A DNA stretch of 64,000 nt from Flavobacteriaceae bacterium (GTDB lineage Bacteria; Bacteroidota; Bacteroidia; Flavobacteriales; Flavobacteriaceae). Location of the stretch: NCBI GenBank assembly GCA_021647885.1, contig JAKITV010000008.1, forward strand, positions 1-64,000. The letters run 5' to 3'. The notes under the pieces are model-generated. The model was not told where the DNA came from and made no database searches. It saw only the letters and a program-made list of their open reading frames with translations. Position numbers and translations under genes: made by a program. Positions 7,906 through 16,492 of this stretch are shown here, piece after piece (positions within the stretch are counted from its first letter, which is position 1; each line of letters opens with the position of its first letter).

Positions 7906-8658
7906 TTACCATTTAGCAGTTGGATATGCTCTAGGCAAATACTGCATTTCTGCTAATATATAGCCTAAATATTCTGTATGATATCCTTTTCGACTTCCTG
8001 TTGCCATATAAGCATCTTCTGGTCGGATTAATGTTGCCATTGCTAAAATTTCATCTACTTTTTTATTCCATAAATCTTGGATAGGTTTTAAATCTACAGC
8101 TATACCTTTCGCAATTAATTCTTCATCTACTTCATCCATTTCAAACATTTCGGAAGTGTAACGCCAAAAATCATTTATTGCTTCCTGCATTTTAATTTTA
8201 CTTTCGTTGGTTCCGTCTCCAAGTCGGATTACCCATTCGCTACTTCGTCTTAAGTGATATGTTACTTCTTTTAGTGACTTTGCCGCAATAGCAGAGATAG
8301 TGTTATCTGTACTTTCTTTTAATGCTGAATACAAATAAAAATTGAACGCATCCATAAAGAATTGGCGTGCAGTTATACGTGCGAAATTACCATTGGGCTG
8401 CTCTGTTAATTGCACATTATAAAATTCTATCTCAGGACGTTTATATGCTAAATCGTCTTCTGTTCTACCTTCTCCTTCAACTTTTGCAGCATATTTTAAA
8501 ATTGCTTCTGCTTGACCAATTAAGTCTAATGATGTATTGGTAATTGATATATCTTCTTCAAGATATGGTCCATTACTACAATATTCTGCCAAACGATGTC
8601 CTAATATTAGGCTGTTATCACCTAGTCTTAAACAATATTTAAATAAACTATTTTTCAT
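7906..8658 (-). CDS. paaC: PaaC, structural subunit of phenylacetyl-CoA epoxidase
   Basis: A 250-residue helical ferritin-like protein. It begins with KYCLRLGDNSLILGHRLAEYCS and carries EFYNVQLTEQPNGNFA, ARQFFMDAF and SSEWVIRLGDGT, as in PaaC. PaaC resembles the catalytic subunit PaaA but does not carry the functional di-iron site; it stabilises PaaA in the (PaaAC)2 core. It lies between paaB and paaD. The start codon at 8658 is separated from paaB by 159 bp that hold two palindromic repeats, an unusually wide gap for genes of one complex. Confidence 0.93.
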   Translation of the reverse strand: MKNSLFKYCLRLGDNSLILGHRLAEYCSNGPYLEEDISITNTSLDLIGQAEAILKYAAKVEGEGRTEDDLAYKRPEIEFYNVQLTEQPNGNFARITARQFFMDAFNFYLYSALKESTDNTISAIAAKSLKEVTYHLRRSSEWVIRLGDGTNESKIKMQEAINDFWRYTSEMFEMDEVDEELIAKGIAVDLKPIQDLWNKKVDEILAMATLIRPEDAYMATGSRKGYHTEYLGYILAEMQYLPRAYPTAKW

Positions 8659-8680
8659 GTGTCTATACTATTTTTAATTT

Positions 8681-8703
8681 GGTCATCCCGATAACTATCG
8701 GGA
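8681..8703. repeat. Miniature palindromic repeat upstream of paaC
   Basis: Perfect stem TCCCGATA (8686-8693) / TATCGGGA (8696-8703), preceded by GGTCA. The tail therefore lies on the left and the copy has the opposite orientation to those at 1981 and 6471. Confidence 0.8.
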
Positions 8704-8780
8704 CTGTTCGCTATTAATCATTTTCCTTTGGCGATAAAACTTTTAGCATGCTCGTTTTATAATTAAGTTTCTGATTATGA

Positions 8781-8817
8781 GATTCCTTCCCGATAGCTAT
8801 CGGGATTCGCAGGAATC
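8781..8817. repeat. Nested palindromic repeat ending at the paaB stop codon
   Basis: Outer arms GATTCCT (8781-8787) / AGGAATC (8811-8817) enclose an inner palindrome TCCCGATAGCTATCGGGA (8788-8805). The outer arm ends one base before the paaB stop codon at 8818-8820. The inner palindrome is nearly the same as the copy 80 bp away at 8686-8703. Confidence 0.8.
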
Positions 8818-9111
8818 TTACATGTGTTTTACTCCGTCTGGTACTTCAAAAAACGTAGGATGACGATATATTTTATCATCGGCAGGATCAAAGAAACTTT
8901 CTGCATCTTCGGATTGTACAGCAATAATATTTTCGGATTTTACTACCCATAATCCTGTTCCTTCGTTACGTCTTGTGTACAAATCTCTTGCTGCTTCTAT
9001 TGCTAAGTTCTTGTCGTAAGCATGAACACTTCCAGAATGTTTAAATGCTAAACCTGGTTTTTTTTGAGTGAACACTTCCCAAAGCGGTCCTTGATTATCT
9101 GTTTTACTCAT
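8818..9111 (-). CDS. paaB: PaaB, subunit of phenylacetyl-CoA epoxidase
   Basis: A 97-residue protein with the PaaB sequence pattern: LWEVFTQKKPGLAFKHSGSVHAYD near the N-terminus, ARDLYTRRNEGTGLWVV in the middle and a C-terminal FFDPADDKIYRHPTFFEVPDGVKHM. PaaB links PaaAC to the reductase PaaE. It lies 13 bp downstream of paaA, consistent with translational coupling within the operon. Confidence 0.95.
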   Translation of the reverse strand: MSKTDNQGPLWEVFTQKKPGLAFKHSGSVHAYDKNLAIEAARDLYTRRNEGTGLWVVKSENIIAVQSEDAESFFDPADDKIYRHPTFFEVPDGVKHM

Positions 9112-9124
9112 TGTTTTTTATTTT

Positions 9125-10072
9125 TTAGTTTGCAATTACTTTTCTTTTATCTTGTTTTTCTGAAAAAGCTATACAGGCTTCTCGAACCCATTTTCCATTA
9201 TCATGTGCTCTTTTATGATGGTCCAATCTTTGTTTGTTACATGGACCGTTGCCTTTAACTACGTTCCAAAACTCATCCCAATCGATAGGCCCTGTTTTAT
9301 ATGAGCCATCTGGCTGCAATACTGCATCAGGATCCGGAACTTTTAAACCAATAAACTCTGCTTGAGGAATGGTTTTATCTATAAAGCGTTTTCTTAAAGT
9401 ATCGTTGGTTTCTCTTTTTATTTTCCATTTTAAAGCAAGTGATGACCTTGAAGAATCACTATCATGAGGTCCAAACATCATTAAAGAAGGCCACCAAAAT
9501 CGATTTAAAGCATCTTGTGCCATTTGTTGTTGTTCTTTTGTCCCTGCCATCATTTTTGCCATGATTTCAAAACCTTGTCTTTGATGAAAACTTTCTTCTT
9601 TACAAATGCGTACCATAGCTCTTGCATAGGGACCATAAGATGTTTTTTGTAAGGACACCTGATTTACAATTGCAGCTCCATCTACCAACCAACCAATAGC
9701 TCCCATATCTGCCCAATTTAGCGTTGGATAATTAAAAATACTGGAGTATTTGGCTTTACCTTCGTGCAACCATTGAATAAATTGGTCTCTACTTACGCCT
9801 AAAGTTTCGGCTGCGCTATATAAATACAAACCATGACCAGCTTCGTCTTGAATTTTAGCCAGAAGTATTTTTTTGGCTCTTAAGCTTGGTGCTCTGGTTA
9901 TCCAGTTTCCTTCGGGTTGCATCCCAATTACTTCGGAATGTGCATGTTGAGACATTTGCCTGATAAGGTTTTTTCTATAATCGTCAGGCATCCAATCTTT
10001 AGGCTCAATCTTTATTTCGTTATCGATTTTTTCCTGAAATTGTTTTTCTAATTCTTCAATAGTGTTTGACAT
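9125..10072 (-). CDS. paaA: PaaA, catalytic di-iron subunit of phenylacetyl-CoA 1,2-epoxidase
   Basis: A 315-residue ferritin-like oxygenase. Metal-ligand motifs are visible: E47 in HAHSEVIG, E77 and H80 in [10 protein letters not shown], and E160 and H163 in [13 protein letters not shown]. It forms the ring 1,2-epoxide of phenylacetyl-CoA, the first committed step of the pathway, using electrons from PaaE. It lies 36 bp downstream of paaE and 13 bp upstream of paaB. Confidence 0.96.
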   Translation of the reverse strand: MSNTIEELEKQFQEKIDNEIKIEPKDWMPDDYRKNLIRQMSQHAHSEVIGMQPEGNWITRAPSLRAKKILLAKIQDEAGHGLYLYSAAETLGVSRDQFIQWLHEGKAKYSSIFNYPTLNWADMGAIGWLVDGAAIVNQVSLQKTSYGPYARAMVRICKEESFHQRQGFEIMAKMMAGTKEQQQMAQDALNRFWWPSLMMFGPHDSDSSRSSLALKWKIKRETNDTLRKRFIDKTIPQAEFIGLKVPDPDAVLQPDGSYKTGPIDWDEFWNVVKGNGPCNKQRLDHHKRAHDNGKWVREACIAFSEKQDKRKVIAN

Positions 10073-10108
10073 AACTTTTATATTTATCTCCTTTTACAAC
10101 TCATTTTT

Positions 10109-11164
10109 TTACACATCATAATCTACTACTACTTTTTTAGAAGTAGGTAAAGATTGGCATGTAAGCACCATCCCTTGAGCTAAATCGTCTTCCTCTAAAC
10201 CATAATTTACTAACATTTCGACTGTTCCTTCTAACACTTTTGCTTTGCAGGTACAACATACTCCGCCTTTACAGGCAAAGGGCACATCGGCATCATTTTC
10301 TTCAGCTGCTTCTAATATGCTTGTTCCTCCAGATACTTTAAAGGTATATTCATCTCCATCTACAATTACGGTAACTTCAGCATTGTTGACATACTTTATT
10401 TCTTTAATACCTTCTTCTTTTTTTGAAACTTCAAAAAGTTCGAAGTGTATTTTATTTGAGGGCAATCCTAAAGCAGTCAATTCATCTTTTATGAGAAACA
10501 ACATTTCTTCCGGACCACAAATAAAGCATTCATCCACAGTATTTAAATCTACAATTTTTGAAGCTATTTGTTTTAATTTCTCTTTTGAAAATCTTCCGTT
10601 AAGTAAATTATTATCTAACTGTTCCTGTGTTAAAAAATGAAATACTTCAAAGCGTTTTAAATACTCTTTTGATAAGCCTTCTAATTCCTCTTTAAAGATA
10701 ATGGATTTTGCTTCTTTATTTAAATAAAAAAGCTTGAACGTACTTTGAGGCTCTTGTTTTAAATGTGCTTTAATTATTGATATAACTGGCGTAATACCAC
10801 TTCCTGCAGCAAAAGCAATATAATTTTTAGGTTTTGTGGAATCTATTTCTACATAAAACTTTCCGTCAGGACGCATTACTTCTAACACATCTCCAACTTT
10901 AAGATCTTCGTTTACATAGGTTGAAAACTTACCACCTTCAATTTTTTTAACTGCTACTTTCCATTCATTATCCACAGGACTGGAACACAAACTATAAGAA
11001 CGTCGTACTTCATCGCCATTAATATTTGTTTTTAATGTTAAATATTGACCTTGTTTAAAGTGAAATTCTTGAGTAAGATTTTCTGGGATATTAAAATTAA
11101 TTACAGAACAATTTTCTGTTTCCTTGTAAATATCCTTAATCTCTATTTTATAAAATTTTGTCAA
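10109..11164 (-). CDS. paaE: PaaE, NAD(P)H/FAD/2Fe-2S reductase of the epoxidase
   Basis: A 351-residue class IA-like reductase. RRSYSLCSS (54-62) binds FAD, GSGITPV (121-127) and CGPEEML (216-222) belong to the NAD(P) domain, and a C-terminal plant-type ferredoxin domain has ligands C298, C303, C306 and C336. It supplies electrons to PaaA. Here it is the first gene of the operon, whereas in Escherichia coli it follows paaD. The promoter and operator candidates lie directly upstream, so its transcript would lead the whole operon. The symbol paaK is also used for this reductase in some genomes. Confidence 0.94.
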   Translation of the reverse strand: MTKFYKIEIKDIYKETENCSVINFNIPENLTQEFHFKQGQYLTLKTNINGDEVRRSYSLCSSPVDNEWKVAVKKIEGGKFSTYVNEDLKVGDVLEVMRPDGKFYVEIDSTKPKNYIAFAAGSGITPVISIIKAHLKQEPQSTFKLFYLNKEAKSIIFKEELEGLSKEYLKRFEVFHFLTQEQLDNNLLNGRFSKEKLKQIASKIVDLNTVDECFICGPEEMLFLIKDELTALGLPSNKIHFELFEVSKKEEGIKEIKYVNNAEVTVIVDGDEYTFKVSGGTSILEAAEENDADVPFACKGGVCCTCKAKVLEGTVEMLVNYGLEEDDLAQGMVLTCQSLPTSKKVVVDYDV

Positions 11165-11184
11165 GTTCTATTTTTTTAATTTTA

Positions 11185-11216
11185 ACTAACGCTTGTTAGT
11201 TTCGATTACAAATTTA
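11185..11216 (-). promoter_or_regulatory. Putative promoter -7 box and TetR-type operator before paaE
   Basis: On the minus strand a TAAATTTG box (11209-11216) matches the Bacteroidetes -7 consensus TAnnTTTG. Seven bases further downstream begins ACTAACAAGCGTTAGT (11200-11185), a perfect palindrome with 6-bp arms and a 4-bp spacer, so it would overlap the transcription start. No convincing -33 TTG is seen at the usual distance. Binding by the upstream TetR-family protein is an inference. Confidence 0.6.
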
Positions 11217-11231
11217 CAAAAAATAGGCAAA

Positions 11232-11801
11232 CTATTTAATAATACCTTTTAATAATACATTGCTTAAATTAGCAGCTAAATGATTTTGGTGCAAATCTTT
11301 TTTATTAGGTATCCATATATAAAGTGAACGAAGTGTAGATAAAACAGAGAATAGCATTACATCGGCATTTGTATTAACTAATTCATTATCCTGTATTCCT
11401 TTCTCAATGATTTGCCTAAAGTTGTTTTCGTAATTTTTTCTTAACTCTAAATAATAATCTAATGTATCTTCGAGATGCATCCAATCGTTATTTAATGAAG
11501 CCATGCCAAAAGGGTTATTGGTAGTGATTTCTACATGAAGATTAACTATATTTTTTAGATTTTCTAAGCTATTATTTTCAGAGTTTTTAATAATTTTTAT
11601 GCCTTGAGTAAATTCTTCGGCTAAAGAAATAATAATGTTAGAGAGGATTTCTTGTTTGGAACTTATATGATTGTAAAGACTTGCAGCTTTTATTCCCATG
11701 TCTTTAGCAATATCTCTCATAGTTACAGCACTAAATCCTTTTTCTTTAAAAAGTTTTGCTGCCGTTTCTATAATTTCTTCTTTTCTGGTTTTGGGTTTCA
11801 T
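11232..11801 (-). CDS. TetR/AcrR-family regulator, probably of the paa operon
   Basis: A 189-residue protein with an N-terminal helix-turn-helix (EEIIETAAKLFKEKGFSAVTMRDIAKDMGIKAASLYNHISSKQEIL) and a helical ligand-binding part. It stands directly upstream of paaE on the same strand with only 67 bp between, and that gap holds a perfect palindrome. TetR-type PaaR repressors that respond to phenylacetyl-CoA are known in other bacteria; the same role is inferred here. The different PaaX family is not present in the window. Confidence 0.82.
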   Translation of the reverse strand: MKPKTRKEEIIETAAKLFKEKGFSAVTMRDIAKDMGIKAASLYNHISSKQEILSNIIISLAEEFTQGIKIIKNSENNSLENLKNIVNLHVEITTNNPFGMASLNNDWMHLEDTLDYYLELRKNYENNFRQIIEKGIQDNELVNTNADVMLFSVLSTLRSLYIWIPNKKDLHQNHLAANLSNVLLKGIIK

Positions 11802-11931
11802 AGAGCGATTGAAGATACTGAAAAATATTGTAAATAAATTCTAAACTCTAAACCTCAAGTTTTGTAATTCTAGCCTAATAGTTTGTAAAAAGCCATATAT
11901 TATAGTAGAACAAATTAATTTAAATATATGT

Positions 11932-11982
11932 CGCAAAAAAAAAGCATTACACCTCTTTGAATAACAAAGTTCATGTAATGCT
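11932..11982 (-). terminator. Rho-independent terminator on the minus strand
   Basis: Stem AGCATTACA (11943-11951) / TGTAATGCT (11974-11982) with an inner stem CTTTG / CAAAG. On the plus strand an A-run precedes it, which reads as a run of about nine U on the minus-strand transcript. It would end transcription coming from alaS and the GSCFA gene and so insulate the paa regulator. Confidence 0.75.
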
Positions 11983-12312
11983 TAATATATTGATTAATAG
12001 CAATACAAATATAGAATTATTGTAATAGATAAAAGGATTTTTCGACAATTGAGTTATTAAAATAGATAAACAGAATCTTTATGTTAATTTAATCGATTAA
12101 CTTATTCTTTTAAAATGTATTGACCTGAAAGTAAAATAATGTCGTAAAAAAATTGATTAATAGCCTTACTAATATATAGTTTATTGTTATTGAGCATTAG
12201 ATTTTTCGATGAGAAGCAATTAAAAAAGATTAAGCGTAATACCTTGATACAAAGATTATCTCACTATAAATGCTTGATTTTTAAATTACAGTTTACATCA
12301 CATTAAGTAAAT
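11983..12312. other. Non-coding gap with a possible degenerate duplication
   Basis: No credible gene is seen in these 330 bp. Two segments starting near 11990 and 12152 share TTGATTAATAGC and a later GGATTTTTCGA / AGATTTTTCGA, with roughly 60-70 percent agreement by eye over about 65 bp. It may be an old duplication; AT-rich chance similarity is possible. Confidence 0.35.
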
Positions 12313-13277
12313 TTAAAACACTATATAAGGAAAGTTAGATTTGAGTATTGCTTTTCTCTGCTCTAAATTCTGAAGAAATTGTTGATGAGAATTAGAATTT
12401 GGATTGAAAGGTTTGTGCAATATTCCTTTTTGAATTGTATTAACCTCATCCATTGTAGTTGAAGCTTTTACAGCTATCCAAACCTGTTGAAACTTTTCCC
12501 AAATATAATTTATAGCTGTTTTATTTGGATGAAGCATATCCTCTGCATAAAAACGATAATCACGAAGTTCGTCCATCATAATTTCATAGGAAGGAAAATA
12601 AAATGAATTACGATTTTGGATTTCAGAATTACGATTTAAAACCTTATGAATTGCTGTAATTAAATGTGATTTACTTTGAGAATTTTCAATAAAACCGTCT
12701 TTAAGATGACGTACTGGAGACACAGTATATATAATTTGAATATTTGGATTTTTAGAACGCATAAGATTTTCAATGTTTTCAATACTATTAACAATTTCAT
12801 CTATAGATAAAATAACTTTCGTGAATTGTCCCTGCGAAATTTTATGACAATTTGCAACAATTTGGTCGCTTTCAATATATTTATAAACCCAAGCAGTACC
12901 AAGTGTAATGATTAAATGTGTGGATTCGTGGATTTGTTTATTTGTTAATTTGAGCTTGTTATTTAATGCTTCAAGAAAATCCTCTTTAGAAATACTACTT
13001 AAAACAGAATGTGCATCAAAGCAGTGCCAACGCTCGTTATGAAAAAAATATCCTTTTCTGTATATTCCTTTTGATTAATGGCATTAGAAATTAAGGTTTC
13101 AATAGCTTTAGGATGGAACATAATCCCAAACGGATTAACAGCACCTTGAAATTTGAAATATTCTAATTTTTTGCCAATATTTTCAACAAAACAAGAACCC
13201 AATAATAGAATTTTAGAATTATAGCCTATTAGGTTATTAGACTGTTTTTCTAGTGATATTTTGGTTTGTAATTTCAT
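12313..13277 (-). pseudogene. GSCFA-domain protein gene broken by a one-base frameshift
   Basis: The frame from the ATG at 13277 gives MKLQTKISLEKQ and the family motif LLGSCFVENIGKKL, then derails after KDIFF. Skipping one missing base in the A-run at 13042-13048 (eight instead of seven) restores an unbroken product of about 321 residues: HNERWHCFDAHS, THLIITLGTAWVYKYIE, YTVSPVRHLKDGF and RFYAEDMLHPNKTAINYIWEKF. The GSCFA family is SGNH-hydrolase-like and of unknown physiological role. A homopolymer change could be a sequencing error, a recent mutation or a phase-variable tract. The cassette downstream of alaS ends exactly at this start codon. Confidence 0.85.
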
Positions 13278-13749
13278 CTCGCAAAGGCGCAAAAGACACA
13301 AAGTTGCTAAACAACCTATAATCCATTTACTATTCTGGTTATTCCTGTTTTAATTAATTGGACTATTAAAGTTTATAAGCAAACCTAATTTTAATCCTGT
13401 GAGTTTTAAATATGTCAATAATTGTTTTGGATGAACTGGATGAATTTCTATCACAGTTTTTATTTCTCTAATAACTTTATTTTCTACTATTAAATCTGTA
13501 CGAAATCCTAAATCGAGCTTTTTATCTTTCCAAATAACAGGTAATTGTTTTTGTCTTTCAACTTTAAGCCCAATTTCAATTAATTCAGAATATAAAATTT
13601 CTTCATATACAGATTCTAATAAACCAGGACCTAAATTCACATGAATATGACAACAACAATCAACTATTATTGAAGCTAAATCATTTTCGTAGTATTCATT
13701 ATTATTACTTGGCATCTTTACAACTTTGTGTCTTAGCGTCTTTGCGAGA
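13277..13749 (-). mobile_element. Inverted-repeat-bounded single-gene cassette (GxxExxY gene)
   Basis: The left end 13277-13306 and the reverse complement of the right end 13721-13749 agree at about 27 of 30 positions, both reading TCTCGCAAAG(G/A)CGC...GACACAAAGTTG, an array of 9-bp units around GCAAAG. The right end begins one base after the alaS stop codon triplet and the left end meets the GSCFA start codon, so the cassette fills the whole intergenic space. Mobility is inferred. Confidence 0.6.
13350..13715 (-). CDS. GxxExxY-family protein (PD-(D/E)XK nuclease-like), C-terminus frameshifted
   Basis: A 121-residue protein with the family signature G31-LL-E34-SV-Y37, followed by D74, the E84-I-K86 triad of a PD-(D/E)XK fold, and QLLTYLKLTGLKLGLLINFN. 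The family is widespread and of unknown function. The frame ends early at SPIN; in the next frame the sequence continues LIKTGITRIVNGL to a stop at 13316, the usual C-terminus of the family, so a single-base change has cut about 12 residues. The catalytic core is intact. Together with the frameshifted neighbour it suggests local decay or local sequence error. Confidence 0.85.
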   Translation of the reverse strand: MPSNNNEYYENDLASIIVDCCCHIHVNLGPGLLESVYEEILYSELIEIGLKVERQKQLPVIWKDKKLDLGFRTDLIVENKVIREIKTVIEIHPVHPKQLLTYLKLTGLKLGLLINFNSPIN

Positions 13750-16362
13750 TTATTTAATATAATCCTTAGCTTTAATTAAAGCCTCTTTAATACCTTCAGG
13801 GTGTTTTCCTCCTGCAGTTGCAAAAAACGGTTGTCCTCCTCCACCTCCACGAATTAGTTTGCCTAATTCTCTAACTACTTTACCAGCATCTAATCCTTTG
13901 TCGCTAACTAACTCTTTAGAAATATAACAGGTTAATAAGGCTTTTCCGTTTTGTGCTGTTGCGAATAGCAAAAAGAGATTTTTATAATGTTTGCCTAAAT
14001 TAAAAGACACATCTTTGATTCCTGATGCATCCAAATCTAATTGTTTTGCTAAAAATTGAACGCCATTAATTTCGGTTAATTCATTTTTGAGATCGTCAAT
14101 AACATTTTTAGATTTCTCTTTAAGAAAACTTTCAATCTGTTTTTTTAGATTCGTATTTTCTTCTTTTAAATCGCTTACTGCTTTTACAGGATTTTTAGTA
14201 TTATTAAGCAAGTCTTTAATTTCATAAAACGCTCTGTTGTTTTCAAAATAAAAATCTTTAACAGCATCGTTAGTAATCGCTTCAATACGACGTATTCCAG
14301 CAGCAATTGCACTTTCCGATCTTATTTTAAAATGCCATATATCTGAAGTGTTTTGAACATGAGTCCCACCACAAAGCTCTATAGATTGTCCAAAACGAAT
14401 AGTACGAACAGCATCGCCATATTTTTCTCCAAATAAAGCCATAGCACCATCTTGCAGTGCCTTTTCCATTGGAATACTTCTATTTTCTTCTAGTTGTAAT
14501 TTCCCATCAATACGCGCATTTACAAAATTTTCGACATCTCTTAATTGTTCAACCGTTAATTTAGAAAAATGAGAAAAATCGAAACGCAAATATTTAGAAT
14601 GTACTGCACTTCCTTTTTGTTCAACATGATTGCCTAAAACTTCTCTTAATGCTTGATGTAATAAATGAGTTGCTGTATGATTACAAGCCGTTCTATAACG
14701 TTGCTTTGCGTCAACAACCAGCTTAAATGTTTCGTCTAATTGTTTAGGTAAATTCTTTGCAAAATGAATAATAATATTGTTTTCTTTTTTTGTATCTAAA
14801 ATGTAAATCACATCTGCATTTGGAACTTCCAAATAGCCTTTATCTCCAACTTGTCCTCCACCTTCAGGATAAAATGGTGTTAAATCAAAAACTAACTGAT
14901 ACATTTCGCCATCTTTTTTAGACACTACTTTTCTGTATCGCGTTAGTTTAACATTGGCTTCTAGTGTGTCATAGCCTATAAATTCTTGTTTAGCATCATG
15001 AATTAAAACTGTCCAGTCATCAGTTATGATTTCGCTTGCTGCACGAGAGCGGTTTTTTTGTTTCTGCAATTCTTCATTAAACCCATCTTCATCTAATTTC
15101 AATCCTTTTTCGTTTAAAATCAGAGCAGTTAAATCTATAGGGAAACCGTATGTGTCATAGAGTTCGAAAGCTTTTTCTCCTGAAACTTCATTCCCTTCAG
15201 AATTCTTTATAATCCTGTCTAATAAAATTAATCCTTGATCTAAAGTGCGTAAAAAAGAAGCCTCTTCTTCTTTAATAACATTTTCAATCAGTTGTTTTTG
15301 AGTTTTCAATTCTGGAAAAGCCATTCCCATTTTTTTACTTAAAACTTCAACCAATCGATAAATAAAAGGTTCTTTTTTGTCTAAAAAAGTAAATCCGTAA
15401 CGTACAGCACGACGCAAAATTCTTCGGATTACATAACCAGCTCCTGTATTACTTGGTAATTGTCCATCTGCAATAGAAAAGGCAACAGCACGAACATGAT
15501 CTGCAATAACACGAATGGCAACATCTGCTTTTTTATCTTTACCATATATTGTATTCGTAATGGTTTCTATTTCACTAATAATAGGAGTAAACGCATCTGT
15601 ATCGTAGTTAGACTGTACGTTTTGTAACACCATGCACAAACGCTCAAAACCCATTCCTGTATCAATATGCTTGTTAGGTAAATTCTCCAAAGAGCCATTA
15701 GCTTTTCGGTTGTATTGTATAAAAACCAAATTCCATAATTCCACAACATGAGGATGATCTTTATTTACCAAATCTTTACCAGAAACTTTAGCTTTCTCTT
15801 TATTACTACGAATATCTACATGAATCTCACTGCAAGGTCCACAAGGTCCTTGTTCTCCCATTTCCCAGAAATTGTCTTTTTTATTTCCCATTAGGATACG
15901 TTCTTCTGGAATAATAGCTTTCCAAAAATCGTAAGCCTCTTTATCCATTGGGAGATTATCTTCTTTGTCGCCTTCAAAAACAGTAACGTATAAGATGTCT
16001 TTATTTATTCCGTAAACTTCAGTTAGTAATTCCCAAGCCCAAGCAATAGCTTCTTTTTTAAAGTAATCTCCAAAACTCCAGTTACCAAGCATCTCAAAAA
16101 GCGTATGATGATACGTGTCGTAACCCACTTCTTCCAAATCGTTGTGTTTCCCAGATACACGCAAACATTTTTGAGTATCAGCAATCCTGTTATGCTTTGG
16201 TTTAGCATTACCAAGAAAATATTCTTTAAAAGGAGCCATTCCAGAATTTACAAACATTAAAGTTGGATCATCCTTTAACACCATTGGAGCAGAAGGAACA
16301 ATACTGTGCTTCTTTTCTTCAAAAAAACTTAAAAATTTTGAGCGGATGTCTTGAGAATTCAT
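13750..16362 (-). CDS. alaS: Alanyl-tRNA synthetase
   Basis: A complete 870-residue AlaRS. The class II catalytic domain begins [20 protein letters not shown] and contains GCGPCSEIH-like [10 protein letters not shown]. The editing domain has [11 protein letters not shown] and ELCGGTHV, the metal-binding histidine and cysteine motifs. The C-terminal oligomerisation domain ends [20 protein letters not shown]. It attaches alanine to tRNA-Ala and removes mischarged serine or glycine. It is divergent from the M23 peptidase gene across 130 bp. Confidence 0.98.
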   Translation of the reverse strand: MNSQDIRSKFLSFFEEKKHSIVPSAPMVLKDDPTLMFVNSGMAPFKEYFLGNAKPKHNRIADTQKCLRVSGKHNDLEEVGYDTYHHTLFEMLGNWSFGDYFKKEAIAWAWELLTEVYGINKDILYVTVFEGDKEDNLPMDKEAYDFWKAIIPEERILMGNKKDNFWEMGEQGPCGPCSEIHVDIRSNKEKAKVSGKDLVNKDHPHVVELWNLVFIQYNRKANGSLENLPNKHIDTGMGFERLCMVLQNVQSNYDTDAFTPIISEIETITNTIYGKDKKADVAIRVIADHVRAVAFSIADGQLPSNTGAGYVIRRILRRAVRYGFTFLDKKEPFIYRLVEVLSKKMGMAFPELKTQKQLIENVIKEEEASFLRTLDQGLILLDRIIKNSEGNEVSGEKAFELYDTYGFPIDLTALILNEKGLKLDEDGFNEELQKQKNRSRAASEIITDDWTVLIHDAKQEFIGYDTLEANVKLTRYRKVVSKKDGEMYQLVFDLTPFYPEGGGQVGDKGYLEVPNADVIYILDTKKENNIIIHFAKNLPKQLDETFKLVVDAKQRYRTACNHTATHLLHQALREVLGNHVEQKGSAVHSKYLRFDFSHFSKLTVEQLRDVENFVNARIDGKLQLEENRSIPMEKALQDGAMALFGEKYGDAVRTIRFGQSIELCGGTHVQNTSDIWHFKIRSESAIAAGIRRIEAITNDAVKDFYFENNRAFYEIKDLLNNTKNPVKAVSDLKEENTNLKKQIESFLKEKSKNVIDDLKNELTEINGVQFLAKQLDLDASGIKDVSFNLGKHYKNLFLLFATAQNGKALLTCYISKELVSDKGLDAGKVVRELGKLIRGGGGGQPFFATAGGKHPEGIKEALIKAKDYIK

Positions 16363-16415
16363 AAGTATTACTTATCAAGCTTATGTTAAAATTACATTAA
16401 TTGCAAAACAATTTT

Positions 16416-16423
16416 TATCTTTG
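16416..16423 (+). promoter_or_regulatory. Candidate -7 promoter box for the M23 peptidase operon
   Basis: TATCTTTG fits the TAnnTTTG consensus exactly, 70 bp before the peptidase start. The nearest TTG (16401-16403) is only 12 bp upstream, shorter than the usual 19-21 bp, so the -33 element is not secure. Confidence 0.4.
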
Positions 16424-16492
16424 ATCGTTTGCTAACAAAAATTCTGATTTTGATAGAATTTTATTAACAACAAAAATAGCATAAATTAGATA

